The notes: generated by a model not told the origin, from the letters alone. 48,255 bases of DNA from Pseudorhodoplanes sp. (GCA_032027085.1 JAVSMS010000001.1:2634309-2682563), one strand, 5' to 3'. Numbered from the stretch's first letter, positions 30,328 to 38,774 are shown. Numbers and translations are program-made.

Positions 30328-30350
30328 GCGCCCCGGAAAATCCGGGGCGC
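30328..30350 (-). terminator. Intrinsic terminator of hsp20
   Basis: On the minus strand GCGCCCCGGA, a 3-nt TTT loop and TCCGGGGCGC form a perfect 10-bp stem followed by TTTTATTTTT. It lies 20 nt beyond the hsp20 stop. Confidence 0.9.
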
Positions 30351-30370
30351 TCCCTTCTTGAAACCGCGCC

Positions 30371-30838
30371 TTAGGCGGCCTGCTTGGTCTCGACAGTCTT
30401 GCCTTCGATGGCCTTGCCGCCATTGATCGGAATCTGGCGGGGCTTCTTGGCTTCCGGGATCTCGCGGACGAGATCAACATGCAGGAGCCCGTTCTCAAGA
30501 GCCGCGCCCTTGACCTGGACGAAATCGGCAAGCTGGAAGACGCGCTCGAAGGCGCGGGCGGCAATGCCCTGATACAGGACTTCGCCGGTTTTCTGCTCCG
30601 ACTTGCTCTGCTTTTCGCCTTTGATGGTCAGGGTGTTTTCCTTCAGCTCGATGTTGAGCTCGTTCTCGCCGAAGCCGGCCACCGCAACGGTGACGCGATA
30701 GTCGTTCTCACCGGTCCGCTCGATATTGTAGGGCGGATAACCCGGGGCGCTGTCAAACCCGCCCTGATCGAGAAGGTTGAACAGGCGATCGAAGCCGACG
30801 GTGGAACGGTAGAAGGGAGTCAGATCGAAAGTACGCAT
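30371..30838 (-). CDS. Small heat-shock protein (Hsp20/alpha-crystallin family)
   Basis: A 155-residue ATP-independent chaperone that holds unfolding proteins during heat shock. The N-terminal arm is MRTFDLTPFYRSTVGFDRLF, and the alpha-crystallin domain covers about residues 38-125 (YPPYNIERTGENDYRVTVAV, VKGAALENGLLHVDLVREIP). The tail has PRQIPI, an I-x-I-type oligomerisation motif. The ATG at 30838 has a near-perfect ribosome binding site (AAAGGAGG, 7 nt). Upstream are a heat-shock-type promoter and a ROSE-like leader (listed separately), so expression should rise with temperature at both transcription and translation. Close to the rhizobial class A sHsps, but I give no gene symbol. Confidence 0.94.
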   Translation of the reverse strand: MRTFDLTPFYRSTVGFDRLFNLLDQGGFDSAPGYPPYNIERTGENDYRVTVAVAGFGENELNIELKENTLTIKGEKQSKSEQKTGEVLYQGIAARAFERVFQLADFVQVKGAALENGLLHVDLVREIPEAKKPRQIPINGGKAIEGKTVETKQAA

Positions 30839-30922
30839 CGTATGTCCTCCTTTGAGCGACATCGGAATGAGGTCCACCCAGAGGGGCCGGACCGGGGTTA
30901 TGCGCAACCTTTTGGTCTGCGC
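30839..30922 (-). promoter_or_regulatory. ROSE-like RNA thermometer in the hsp20 5' leader
   Basis: The roughly 84-nt leader folds by eye into three hairpins. First GCGCAGACC-AAAA-GGTTGCGC; second GGTCC-G-GCCC-CTCT-GGGT-GGACC; third, next to the start, ATGTCGCTC pairing with GAGGACAT across an AAAG loop. The third stem holds the Shine-Dalgarno bases opposite UCGCU with a bulged G, matching the U(U/C)GCU rule and the temperature-sensing bulged G of ROSE elements known from Bradyrhizobium hsp genes. Folding was done by hand, without energies. Confidence 0.7.
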
Positions 30923-30929
30923 CATTATC

Positions 30930-30957
30930 ATTTAGGAAGCCGGCGGGAGAGGTCAAG
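30930..30957 (-). promoter_or_regulatory. RpoH (sigma-32)-type heat-shock promoter of hsp20
   Basis: On the minus strand CTTGAC (complement of 30952-30957) and CCTAAAT (-10 core CTAAAT, complement of 30930-30935) are separated by 16 nt, close to the alphaproteobacterial RpoH consensus CTTGAC-N16/17-CYTATNT. The transcript would start near 30922, defining the ROSE-like leader. Confidence 0.6.
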
Positions 30958-31082
30958 GGGTTCGAAATTCAAATAAATCAATTAGTTAAGCGGCATGTCT
31001 CGCCCCCTGCCACGCCCGGCCGCGGAATTGAGCCGGTGTCTGAGCCTGCTATAAGGCCTGATCCTGCCGCCGCAGCTTTTTC

Positions 31083-32027
31083 ATGAAACTTGTTTCAATC
31101 CCAGCCAATCCGGTCCCTGACGATGTCGTCACTGGTGTCCTCAAGACACCGGACAATATCGAATTGCGGTTCGCCCGCTGGGCGCCGCCGCCCGGCCGCA
31201 AGGGCACGGTCTGCATCTTTCACGGCCGCACGGAATTCATCGAAAAGTATTTCGAGACCGTGCGTGAATTGCGCAGCCGCGGCTTTGCCGTGGCGACGAT
31301 CGATTTTCGCGGGCAGGGATTGTCGCAGCGCCAATTGTCCGATCCACGCAAAGGACATGTTGAGGATTTTCGCGACTATGAAATCGATCTCGAAACATTC
31401 ATGAAGCAGGTCGTGCTGCCGGATTGTCCGCCGCCCTATTATGCGCTCGGTCATTCGACAGGCTCAGCGGTGCTGCTTGGCATCGGCGCGAAAGGCTATC
31501 GCTGGTTCGATCGCATGGTGCTCTGTGCACCGTTGCTCGAATTGTCGACACAGACCTTCGCGCGCTATTCGGCACCTGTGGTCCAATTCCTCAAGGGCAT
31601 TGGCCTCGGACACTCCTACATTCCCGGCGGCGACAGCAAGATTCTTGCGCTGCGTCCATTCATCGAAAATCCCGTCACCTCCGATCCGGTACGTTACGCA
31701 AGAACGGTGGCCGTGCTTGAAGCGGAATCTGCTCTTGGTGTTGGTTCGCCAACAGTCGGGTGGGCCTATGCAGCGTTCGAGGCGATGCGCAGGTTTGATA
31801 ATCCTGCCTATACCGCGAAAATCCACCAGCCGATCCTGATGATCGCTGCCGGACGCGACGTGATCGTGTCGACGCCCAAGATCGAGTCCTATGCGACGCG
31901 CCTGCGCGCCGGATCGCATCTGATCATTGCCGGCGCCAAGCACGAGATCATTCAGGAGCAGGACCGCTATCGCGCGCAGTTCTGGGCGGCCTTCGACGCT
32001 TTCGTGCCCGGCACGCCGCCTTATTGA
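31083..32027 (+). CDS. Alpha/beta hydrolase (lysophospholipase / monoacylglycerol lipase-like)
   Basis: A 314-residue hydrolase expected to cleave acyl esters such as lysophospholipids or monoglycerides. It shows the strand-loop with oxyanion hole in VCIFHGRTEFIEKYFETV, the FRGQG turn, the nucleophile elbow ALGHSTGSAVLLG with the catalytic serine, the acid in MIAAGRDVIVSTP and the catalytic histidine in IAGAKHEIIQE. No signal peptide or membrane segment is visible, so it is probably cytosolic or loosely membrane-bound. Its stop overlaps by 7 nt that of the convergent phosphatase gene. In rhizobia this type often belongs with membrane-lipid turnover; the exact substrate is open. Confidence 0.88.
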   Translation: MKLVSIPANPVPDDVVTGVLKTPDNIELRFARWAPPPGRKGTVCIFHGRTEFIEKYFETVRELRSRGFAVATIDFRGQGLSQRQLSDPRKGHVEDFRDYEIDLETFMKQVVLPDCPPPYYALGHSTGSAVLLGIGAKGYRWFDRMVLCAPLLELSTQTFARYSAPVVQFLKGIGLGHSYIPGGDSKILALRPFIENPVTSDPVRYARTVAVLEAESALGVGSPTVGWAYAAFEAMRRFDNPAYTAKIHQPILMIAAGRDVIVSTPKIESYATRLRAGSHLIIAGAKHEIIQEQDRYRAQFWAAFDAFVPGTPPY

Positions 32028-32803
32028 TTCAACAGTTTGATCGCAGCCTCATGCGCGCGCCTGTCGCCGGCGGCGATGATGCGGCCGCCGGCTTCCGCGG
32101 GACCGCCATCCCAAGAGGTGACGATGCCGCCGGCGCCGCGAATGATCGGAATCAGCGGGACGATATCGTGCGCCTTCAATTCGGTCTCGATGACGAGATC
32201 GACATGTCCTGCCGCCAGCATGCAATAGGCGTAGCAATCGCCGCCATAACGCGAGAGCCGCGCGCCGTGCTCCACGCTCCGGAAAATCGCGCGATCTTCT
32301 TCGTTCATCAACAGAGGGCTGGTGGTGAACAGGATCGCCTCCGCGAGCGACGCGCAGGGCCGTACATGCAGGTCGCGCTTGCCCGCCGGCCCGCGATAAT
32401 GCGCGGCTAGGCTATCGCCCGTGAAACGTTCGCGCAGGAACGGCTGATGCATCATGCCGAAGATCGGCTCTCCCAAACGGGTGAGCGCGATCAGCGTGCC
32501 CCAGACCGGCATGCCGGCGATGAAGGATTTTGTGCCGTCGATCGGATCGAGCACCCAGACATATTCTGCGTCGCCGCGATCGTTGCCGAATTCCTCTCCA
32601 ATGATTCCGTGTTCCGGAAAATGCTGCCGGATCAGCGCGCGCATGGCCTGTTCGGCGGCGCGATCGGCGGCGGTGACGGGATCGAAGCGCCCGCCGGCAT
32701 TCTTGTCATCTACGCCCAGTGTGGTGCGGAAAAAAGGCAGGATGGTATCGCCCGAGACGGTCGCAAGTTGGTCGACGAAAGCTGCGAAGTCGATGGCGGT
32801 CAT
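32021..32803 (-). CDS. hisN: Inositol monophosphatase family protein, probable histidinol-phosphatase
   Basis: A 260-residue Mg2+-dependent phosphatase. The metal site is complete: GEEFG, VWVLDPIDGTKSFIAGMP and, near the end, the third aspartate within LKAHDIVPLIPIIRGAGG. The last block (L-x2-x-D-x3-L-I-P-I-x2-G-A-G-G) and the loop FGMMHQP resemble HisN-type histidinol-phosphatases (EC 3.1.3.15) more than SuhB or CysQ, so I favour a role in histidine synthesis; fructose-1,6-bisphosphate or inositol phosphate cannot be excluded. The frame is open for 123 codons upstream of ATG 32803, but that part lies antisense to the next gene's leader and lacks family similarity. Confidence 0.85.
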   Translation of the reverse strand: MTAIDFAAFVDQLATVSGDTILPFFRTTLGVDDKNAGGRFDPVTAADRAAEQAMRALIRQHFPEHGIIGEEFGNDRGDAEYVWVLDPIDGTKSFIAGMPVWGTLIALTRLGEPIFGMMHQPFLRERFTGDSLAAHYRGPAGKRDLHVRPCASLAEAILFTTSPLLMNEEDRAIFRSVEHGARLSRYGGDCYAYCMLAAGHVDLVIETELKAHDIVPLIPIIRGAGGIVTSWDGGPAEAGGRIIAAGDRRAHEAAIKLLNQ

Positions 32804-32956
32804 GCCGGCGGGCCGTCGGAGCGCGTCCAGGCGCGCGATGAGATCAAGGAACTCACACCTATCCAAGAGTCGCATATCGGGCAACTGCGCCGACGGCTTG
32901 CTGCAGGGCCTGTGCCATGCAACGAAGGTTTTCAGCAGGTCAGGAAAGCCGGGTTT

Positions 32957-34240
32957 ATGACCACGCAGAGCGAGCCCATCGCCAGGGCGACGATCCCCGT
33001 GCGCGCGACCATCATTCTGGTCGGCACGCTCGGGTCGATCTACATGGTCAGCCAGTTTCTGCGCAACTCGGTCGCCGTCATCGCGCCCAATCTCGCGCTC
33101 GAACTCGATCTCAGCGCATCCGAGATCGGGCTGCTGGCCAGCGCCTTCTTCTTTTCCTTCGCCGCGGCGCAAATTCCACTCGGCATCGCGCTCGACCGCT
33201 ATGGACCGAAAGCCTGCATGCTGGCCTGCGGCGGTATCGCGGCTGCCGGCGCGGTGATGTTTGCGCTTGCGACCTCGCCCGGCGGGTTGACTGCGGCCCG
33301 CGTGCTGATGGGGCTTGGCTCCTCATGCTATCTCATGGCGCCGCTGGCGCTGTATGCGAGCCGTTACGCGCCGCACCAGTTCGCGTCGCTGACCGGAATT
33401 CAGATGGGTCTCGGCAGCATCGGCACCTTGATCGCGACAGCGCCATTTGCGTTCGCGGTTGCCGCGGTCGGGTGGCGGGCAACCTTTATCGGCATCGCCC
33501 TCTTGATGGTGCTGGTGACAGTTTGCGTCATGGCCGTGGTGCGCGAGGACGGCCGGTCGCCGCGCTTCGAGCCGAAGAAGGAACGGCTTTCCGAGAGTCT
33601 GTCAGGGCTGATGGCCGCCATCCGCACGCCGTCGGTGGTACAGATCTTCGGCCTGCACCTTGTCACGCATGCAAGCTTCGTTCTGGTGGTCGGTCTGTGG
33701 GGCGGTCCTTATCTGACGCATATCTACGGCTACAATCTGACGGAACGCGGCAACATGCTGTTTGCGGCTGCGGTGGCGCAGGTTGCCGCGGCGTTCTTGT
33801 GGGGGCCGACCGACCGGCTCTTCCGCAGCTACAAAAAGCCGGTGCTGCTCGGCGCCTGCTCGACAGCGGCGGTGCTTGCGATGGTCGCCATTTTTGGCGT
33901 GCTGCCGCCCGGCGGGCTGCTGCTTTGGTTCGTGCTGGTCGGGGCGCTGTCCGCCTATACGCCGGTGATGATCGCGCATGGCAAGTCGCTGTTTCCGCCG
34001 CATCTGGTGGGGCGGGGAATGACGCTGCTCAATATGGGAACAATGGGCGGCGTGTTTATCGCCCAGGTCATCAGTGGCTTCCTGATCGACCTGTTTCCGG
34101 TCAAGGACGGCGCCTACGCGCTCGAGGCCTACCGGCTTGTTTTCGGGCTGCAGGCGGCGGTGGTGATCCTTGCTGCGGCGATCTACCTGTTCGGGGTGCG
34201 CGATCCCTGGCGCGAACAGCATGACGTGACGCGCGTCTGA
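32957..34240 (+). CDS. Major facilitator superfamily transporter
   Basis: A 427-residue inner-membrane carrier with about 12 hydrophobic helices. The N-terminal half has the family loop 2-3 motif as GIALDRYGPKACML and the following helix with GLGSSCYLMAPLAL; the C-terminal half repeats a weaker version at WGPTDRLFRSYKKP. AGGAAAG precedes the ATG. The opening (TIILVGTLGSIYMVSQFLRNSVAVIAPNLALELDL) is typical of the nitrate/drug/organic-acid antiporter-like MFS of Rhizobiales, but substrate cannot be assigned. It is divergent from the HisN-like gene; a separate small RNA follows downstream. Confidence 0.92.
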   Translation: MTTQSEPIARATIPVRATIILVGTLGSIYMVSQFLRNSVAVIAPNLALELDLSASEIGLLASAFFFSFAAAQIPLGIALDRYGPKACMLACGGIAAAGAVMFALATSPGGLTAARVLMGLGSSCYLMAPLALYASRYAPHQFASLTGIQMGLGSIGTLIATAPFAFAVAAVGWRATFIGIALLMVLVTVCVMAVVREDGRSPRFEPKKERLSESLSGLMAAIRTPSVVQIFGLHLVTHASFVLVVGLWGGPYLTHIYGYNLTERGNMLFAAAVAQVAAAFLWGPTDRLFRSYKKPVLLGACSTAAVLAMVAIFGVLPPGGLLLWFVLVGALSAYTPVMIAHGKSLFPPHLVGRGMTLLNMGTMGGVFIAQVISGFLIDLFPVKDGAYALEAYRLVFGLQAAVVILAAAIYLFGVRDPWREQHDVTRV

Positions 34241-34334
34241 AACCCGCGTTCCGATCATTGAAACGAATCGTGCCGGAAAAATCACACCCTGTAAAACTGC
34301 ATAGCGGATAGGTAAGTATTGCTGACTTACCAAC

Positions 34335-34362
34335 TTGCATTTTGTGCGTCGCGGTGCAATAT
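34335..34362 (+). promoter_or_regulatory. Sigma-70-type promoter for the intergenic sRNA
   Basis: TTGCAT (34335-34340) and CAATAT (34357-34362) with a 16-nt spacer. Transcription would start near 34370, about 90 nt before the end of the T-tract at 34461. Confidence 0.5.
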
Positions 34363-34369
34363 TGCTGCA

Positions 34370-34461
34370 GCGCGGCAACGTGCTCCGCACGTTCCCGCCG
34401 CCCTCCTTGGGCGTTTCCTCCCTAGACTTGGGCCGCTTGTTTACTCAAGCGGCCCTTTTTT
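34370..34461 (+). ncRNA. Probable trans-acting small RNA with anti-Shine-Dalgarno loops
   Basis: A 92-nt transcript can be drawn with three stems: AACGTGC-TCC-GCACGTT; CGCCC-TCCTT-GGGCG, whose loop exposes UCCUU; and the terminator GGGCCGCTTG-TTTACT-CAAGCGGCCC-TTTTTT. The single-stranded link holds TTTCCTCCC. CCUCC-bearing loops and linkers that mimic an anti-Shine-Dalgarno, followed by such a terminator, are characteristic of rhizobial sRNA families such as MmgR (alpha-r8) and alpha-r14. I place it near these without being certain which. The promoter (34335) and terminator are independent of the MFS gene 190 nt upstream. Confidence 0.55.
34430..34461 (+). terminator. Strong Rho-independent terminator
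   Basis: GGGCCGCTTG (34430-34439), loop TTTACT and CAAGCGGCCC (34446-34455) give a perfect 10-bp stem followed by six T. It ends the proposed sRNA and would also stop transcripts from the MFS gene. Confidence 0.9.
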
Positions 34462-34617
34462 CTTGGGGTTTTTGACGCCTTCGTTAGCTCAAGCCTGCTG
34501 CTCTGGCCGGACCGGTCCAAAGTGGGGTCTGGGGCCGCCGAAGAATCAATGGCAGAGCCGCGCATTTTCTGGCGATGCATCTCGCGGGATGCTGCTATGC
34601 ACCAATGGTAAGCCGGG

Positions 34618-35499
34618 CTATTCGGCGGCTGACCGGTAGGGCCGCAGCTCCTCCAGCGGGATTTCGGCCAGCCGGTCGGACAGGAATTCAAGGTCCGCGG
34701 CCAGCCGGTCAAACGACGCACTGCGGGCGAAGCTGCGCTCGTCCATATACAGCGCCCGGTTGATCTCAAGCTGGATGGCATGCAGGCCGGCGCTGGGATT
34801 GCCGTAATGCTCGGTGATGAAGCCGCCGGCATAGGGCTTGTTGCGGCTGACGGTGTAGCCTTGGCCGCGCAAGGTCGCCTCCACAACCTCCATGACGGTG
34901 CCGACGCAGCTCGTGCCGTAACGGTCCCCCAGCACGACATCCGCGCGCGGCCGGTCGTCACGGCCGGTCGCTGACGGCATTGAATGGCAGTCGATCAGGA
35001 TGGCGGCGCCGAAGTCCTGGTGGACGCGCGAGACCAGCTTCCGGAGCCCCCGGTGATACGGCTTGTAGAGGCTTTCGATCCGCTGCAGGGCGTCATCCAC
35101 CGAAATCCGCTGGTCGTAGATCTCCTGCGCATCACCGACCACCCGCGCCACGGTGCCAAGCCCGCCCGCCACGCGCATTGAGCGGGTATTGGCGAAAGAC
35201 GGCAACCGGCCATTGAACATGCGCGGGTCGAGTTCATACGGCTCCCGGTTCACGTCTACGTAACAGCGCGGAAAATGCGCCCGCATCAGCGGATAGCCGC
35301 GCTCAACGACGCCCACAAACAACTGATCGACAAAGCTGTCTTCCGAGCGCCGCAGCACCGTCATGTCGAGGCGCGATGCAGCCAGAAAATCCGGCGGATA
35401 AACGTTCCCGCTATGCGGTGAATTGAACACGACCGGCCCGCGCCAATGCGCCGGCTCAAGGATGTCAAAGGGCGGGTCGAGCTCGTCGTAGAGCGCCAT
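34618..35499 (-). CDS. N-formylglutamate amidohydrolase family protein
   Basis: A 293-residue enzyme expected to hydrolyse N-formyl-L-glutamate to formate and glutamate, the last step of one histidine-degradation route. Metal-ligand and substrate blocks are visible: VVFNSPHSGNVYP, RAHFPRCYVDVNREPYELD, ILIDCHSMPSA, GGFITEHYGNP and LHAIQLEINRALYMDE. Open frame extends to 35700, with possible ATGs at 35562 and 35499; the latter (MALYDELDPPFDILEPAHW) matches the usual beginning of rhizobial members and is preceded by GGAAACGG. The pairing with cpdR in divergent orientation is a recurring arrangement in Rhizobiales, as far as I know; no hut cluster is visible here. Confidence 0.88.
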   Translation of the reverse strand: MALYDELDPPFDILEPAHWRGPVVFNSPHSGNVYPPDFLAASRLDMTVLRRSEDSFVDQLFVGVVERGYPLMRAHFPRCYVDVNREPYELDPRMFNGRLPSFANTRSMRVAGGLGTVARVVGDAQEIYDQRISVDDALQRIESLYKPYHRGLRKLVSRVHQDFGAAILIDCHSMPSATGRDDRPRADVVLGDRYGTSCVGTVMEVVEATLRGQGYTVSRNKPYAGGFITEHYGNPSAGLHAIQLEINRALYMDERSFARSASFDRLAADLEFLSDRLAEIPLEELRPYRSAAE

Positions 35500-35741
35500 C
35501 TGGCCGTTTCCGGGCGAACAAAGACTTGAAGAACTATCGGTTTGTGGCTTGGATTTGTCCATGCCGGGTGGCGCCCGCAAATTGGCGGTTTTCACCCGAT
35601 ATTTACCCGCGCCCGGGTTAATGGGCGGACGGGTTTTCCAGAACCGACAGGCCTGCTGGTCAAGGTCTCTCGTTGCAAGAGACAGGGCCGGACGGACCAT
35701 GCTGTAACGAGACGTTAGCGCGCGTGTGAGATGATTGTCCG

Positions 35742-36113
35742 ATGAGCGACGAAAACGCCAAAATCCTGCTTGCCGAAGACGACACCGACATGCGCCGCTT
35801 TCTGGTCAAGGCGCTGCAGAATGCCGGTTTCAATGTGGCGTCCTACGATAACGGCCTGTCCGCCTATCATCGCCTGCGCGAAGAACCGTTCGAACTGCTT
35901 CTGACCGATATCGTCATGCCGGAAATGGACGGCATCGAACTGGCGCGCCGCGCCTCCGAACTCGATCCCGACATCAAGATCATGTTCATCACCGGTTTTG
36001 CGGCGGTGGCCTTGAACGCAGATTCGGCTGCGCCCAAGCATGCCAAGGTGCTGTCGAAGCCGGTGCATCTGCGCGATCTGGTCACCGAAGTGCAGAAGAT
36101 GCTGGCCGCCTGA
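35742..36113 (+). CDS. cpdR: Single-domain response regulator CpdR
   Basis: A 123-residue stand-alone receiver domain. The phosphoacceptor is Asp56 in LLLTDIVMPEMDG, with acidic pair E12/D13 (LLAEDDTDM), Thr84 in FITGFAAVA and Lys106 in LSKPVHLRDLV. It has no output domain. The sequence between the catalytic threonine and lysine (AALNADSAAPKH) and the C-terminus VTEVQKMLAA match CpdR of alphaproteobacteria. When unphosphorylated, CpdR primes ClpXP to degrade CtrA and other cell-cycle proteins; it is phosphorylated through the CckA-ChpT phosphorelay. This links functionally with the CtrA-type boxes found elsewhere in the window. Confidence 0.93.
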   Translation: MSDENAKILLAEDDTDMRRFLVKALQNAGFNVASYDNGLSAYHRLREEPFELLLTDIVMPEMDGIELARRASELDPDIKIMFITGFAAVALNADSAAPKHAKVLSKPVHLRDLVTEVQKMLAA

Positions 36114-36191
36114 GGCGGTCTTTCTACGCAACGGCGCTTGAGCCGGTATCTGCCGGCTCCTAGACTGACGCATCGCTTCTGGGAGAGCGCC

Positions 36192-36839
36192 ATGCGTGCC
36201 GTCCTGCGTTCTTGCCTTGCCCTTACCGTGGCGAGCGTGTTGTTCTTTACCCCGTCACACCACAGCCATTCGCAGCCCGCACCGGCCAACGCATCAAACC
36301 AGGCCGACATCTATCTGCTGCGCGGCTTGTTCAACATCTATTCGCTCGGGATGGATTCTCTGGCGGCCAAGCTGCGCGCGCAGGGGTATGCGCCGACCGT
36401 CACCACCTGGGACAGCGCGCCAGCCATTGCCGAACAAATCATTTCCAGGCATCAGCGCGGCGATGCGCGCGCGCTGGTGCTGATCGGACATTCGCTGGGC
36501 TCCAACGCCGTCATTCAAATAGCCAATCTTCTGGCGCAGCAGAATATCCCGGTCGGACTCGCGGTGACATTCGACGTGACCGAGCCTCTGGTCGTGCCCG
36601 GCAATGTCACGCGCTTCATCAATTTCTATCAGCGCAACGGTTTCGGAAAGGTGGCCAGTCCGGCGCCTGGGTTCAAAGGCGAATTCAGCAATCTCGATCT
36701 GTCCGGCGACAGCAATCTCAATCACGTCAATATCGACGAATCTCCGCAGCTGCAGAGCTTCGTGGTGAACCGCGTGTATGAATTGACGCACGCGCATCTC
36801 GGCGCGGTGAAGGCGAAGCGGCGGCCCAAGCGGTCCTGA
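36192..36839 (+). CDS. Exported alpha/beta-hydrolase (lipase-like), function unknown
   Basis: A 215-residue protein with a signal peptide (MRAVLRSCLALTVASVLFFT). The mature part contains DIYLLRGLFNIYSLGMDSL, a stretch typical of lipases of the thioesterase/PGAP1 kind, and a clear nucleophile elbow LVLIGHSLGSNAV. A probable acid follows in AVTFDVTEP; the likely histidine is in SNLNHVNIDE, a position that suits the triad. GGGAGA precedes the ATG. Substrate is unknown; export suggests a role at the envelope. It is encoded 78 nt after cpdR on the same strand and may be co-transcribed, but no functional link is evident. Confidence 0.8.
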   Translation: MRAVLRSCLALTVASVLFFTPSHHSHSQPAPANASNQADIYLLRGLFNIYSLGMDSLAAKLRAQGYAPTVTTWDSAPAIAEQIISRHQRGDARALVLIGHSLGSNAVIQIANLLAQQNIPVGLAVTFDVTEPLVVPGNVTRFINFYQRNGFGKVASPAPGFKGEFSNLDLSGDSNLNHVNIDESPQLQSFVVNRVYELTHAHLGAVKAKRRPKRS

Positions 36840-37036
36840 TTTTGCTCAGGCTGCCGGGCGCCGGCGGGCGGGTGGCATCGCTGGCGCCTTGCCGTGCAGA
36901 CAGGCTTGCGCCCGTGGTCGTCACCTTCACCAGAGGGCTCGCCGTGCTGGAACGGGCCGGATACAGCCGCAAGCAGTTGAAAGACGCTGCAATGACCTTC
37001 GTCGATGCCCTATGGCCTGCGAGGTGATCGAGCGCA

Positions 37037-38659
37037 CTATTTCCGGCGCAGCAGCCGACGCCGTTTCAGATCGCGGACGATCGCCTGCGCGGCATTGTGT
37101 CCTGGCGCGCCGGTGACGCCGCCGCCGGGATGGGTGCCGGAGCCGCACAGATAGAGCCGCTTGAGCGGGCTGCGATAGTCGGCATAGCCGAGCATGGGGC
37201 GGGCGGAGAAAATCTGGTCGAGCGTCATGGCGCCGTGGAAGATATCGCCGCCGATGAGGCCGAAGGTGCGTTCGAGATCAAGCGGGGTGAGCGACGTGCG
37301 CGCGATCACGCTTTGCTTGAAGCCGGGCGCGAAACGGTCGACGGTCGCGATCATCACATCCGCAACCTCGTCGCGATGATCGTCCCAGGAGCGGCCATCG
37401 GGCAGCTGCGGTGCGACGTGCTGGCAAAACAGGCTGGCGACATGCGCGCCGTCCGGCGCCAGTGAATCGTCCAGCGTGGACGGAATCAGCATTTCCACGA
37501 TCGGCTGTCTGCTCCAGCCGGTTTCGCGCGCGTCGTGAAAGGCGCGGTCCATATAGGCAAGCGAGGGCGCGAGAATGATACCGGCGGTGTGATGATCGCC
37601 AGGCTGATGGCCGGGCAGGGCGGTGAAGCTCGGCAGTTTCTCGAGCGCGACATTCATGCGGAAGGTGCCGGAGCCGCATTTCCAGCGCATCATGCGGGCG
37701 AGGAAGTCCGCCGGCACGGCCTCCTGTGGCACCATCCTGTCGTAGAGCAGCTTCGGATTCACGTTCGCGGCCACCGCCCGGGCCCGCAATGCGCGCCCAT
37801 CCCCGAGCACGACGCCCGCCGCGCGGCCCTTTTCTACGATGACTTCGCGTACATCGGCGCCGGTCTCGATTTCCACGCCGTGGCTGCGCGCGGATTTCGC
37901 CATCGCCTGGGTGATCGCGCCCATGCCGCCGAGTGCGTGACCCCAGACGCCCTTCTTGCCGTTCACCTCGCCGAAGCAGTGGTGCAGCAGCACGTAGGCG
38001 GAGCCGGGCGTGTAGGGACTGGCATAATTGCCGACCACGCCGTCGAAGCCGAACACGGCCTTCACCGGCTCGGATTCGAACCAGCCGTCGAGATAGTCGC
38101 CGGCGGATTTGGCGAAGAGATCGAGCAAAGCACGCTGGCGTTCGATCGACAGGCGGCGAAGCCTCCGGCCAATGCGGACAAGCTTGAGCAATTCGCCCAA
38201 GGATCGCCGGCCGAATCCGCGCACGACATTGGGCGGCGCCTGCAACACGAGGCCGCGCAGGATGTTGGCGATTGTCTCCAGTTCTTCACTGTAGGCGTCG
38301 TACCGCTCGGCGTCCTTGCTGCTGAATTTGGCGATCTCCGATTTCGTCCGGCCCTCGCCGGTGAGCAGATAGCGGCCATCCTCGGTCGGCAGGAAATTAA
38401 GTGCGCGACGCTCCACAATCTTCAGGCCGTGCCGGTGCAGATCAAGATCTTCGATCACTTTCGGATTGAGCAGCGAGACGGTATAGGCGGCAACCGAGTT
38501 ACGGAAGCCGGGATGGAATTCTTCCGTCACCGCGGCGCCGCCGACGACATCGCGGCGCTCCAGCACCTTCACTTTCAGCCCGGCCATGCCGAGATAGGCG
38601 GCGCAGGTGAGGCCATTATGGCCGGCGCCGATGATCACGACATCAAAAGGATCTGGCAT
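37037..38659 (-). CDS. FAD-dependent oxidoreductase, phytoene desaturase (CrtI)-like
   Basis: A 540-residue flavoprotein with an N-terminal Rossmann FAD site (VVIIGAGHNGLTCAAYLGMAG, about residues 7-27) followed by LERRDVVGGAAVTEEFHPGF. The C-terminal FAD contact is KRLYLCGSGTHPGGGVTGAPGHNAAQAIV. This pattern is that of the CrtI/PYROXD2-like amine-oxidase superfamily, which catalyses desaturations or related redox reactions of isoprenoids and lipids. Many rhizobial members lie outside carotenoid clusters and have no assigned substrate, as here: no crtB or crtE neighbour is present. MPDPFDVV is the natural start. It is probably cytosolic or peripherally membrane-bound. Confidence 0.9.
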   Translation of the reverse strand: MPDPFDVVIIGAGHNGLTCAAYLGMAGLKVKVLERRDVVGGAAVTEEFHPGFRNSVAAYTVSLLNPKVIEDLDLHRHGLKIVERRALNFLPTEDGRYLLTGEGRTKSEIAKFSSKDAERYDAYSEELETIANILRGLVLQAPPNVVRGFGRRSLGELLKLVRIGRRLRRLSIERQRALLDLFAKSAGDYLDGWFESEPVKAVFGFDGVVGNYASPYTPGSAYVLLHHCFGEVNGKKGVWGHALGGMGAITQAMAKSARSHGVEIETGADVREVIVEKGRAAGVVLGDGRALRARAVAANVNPKLLYDRMVPQEAVPADFLARMMRWKCGSGTFRMNVALEKLPSFTALPGHQPGDHHTAGIILAPSLAYMDRAFHDARETGWSRQPIVEMLIPSTLDDSLAPDGAHVASLFCQHVAPQLPDGRSWDDHRDEVADVMIATVDRFAPGFKQSVIARTSLTPLDLERTFGLIGGDIFHGAMTLDQIFSARPMLGYADYRSPLKRLYLCGSGTHPGGGVTGAPGHNAAQAIVRDLKRRRLLRRK

Positions 38660-38774
38660 TTGCGAGCGCTCACCAATTGAGTCTTCCGGGGCGGCGCATT
38701 CGCACCGGCCCCGGATCCCGCAAGCGGCTTAGCAGATCAAGCGTTCAATTATCGAGAGTCATTTGTGCCGATGC

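Noticed and set aside
32447-32956. Extension of the MFS gene 170 codons upstream
   Set aside because: The extra part is antisense to the HisN-like gene and lacks membrane character; ATG 32957 has a ribosome binding site and the correct family start.
36842-37027. A 61-codon plus-strand ORF between the alpha/beta-hydrolase and the CrtI-like gene
   Set aside because: It starts with TTG, has no ribosome binding site and no recognisable family; probably chance.
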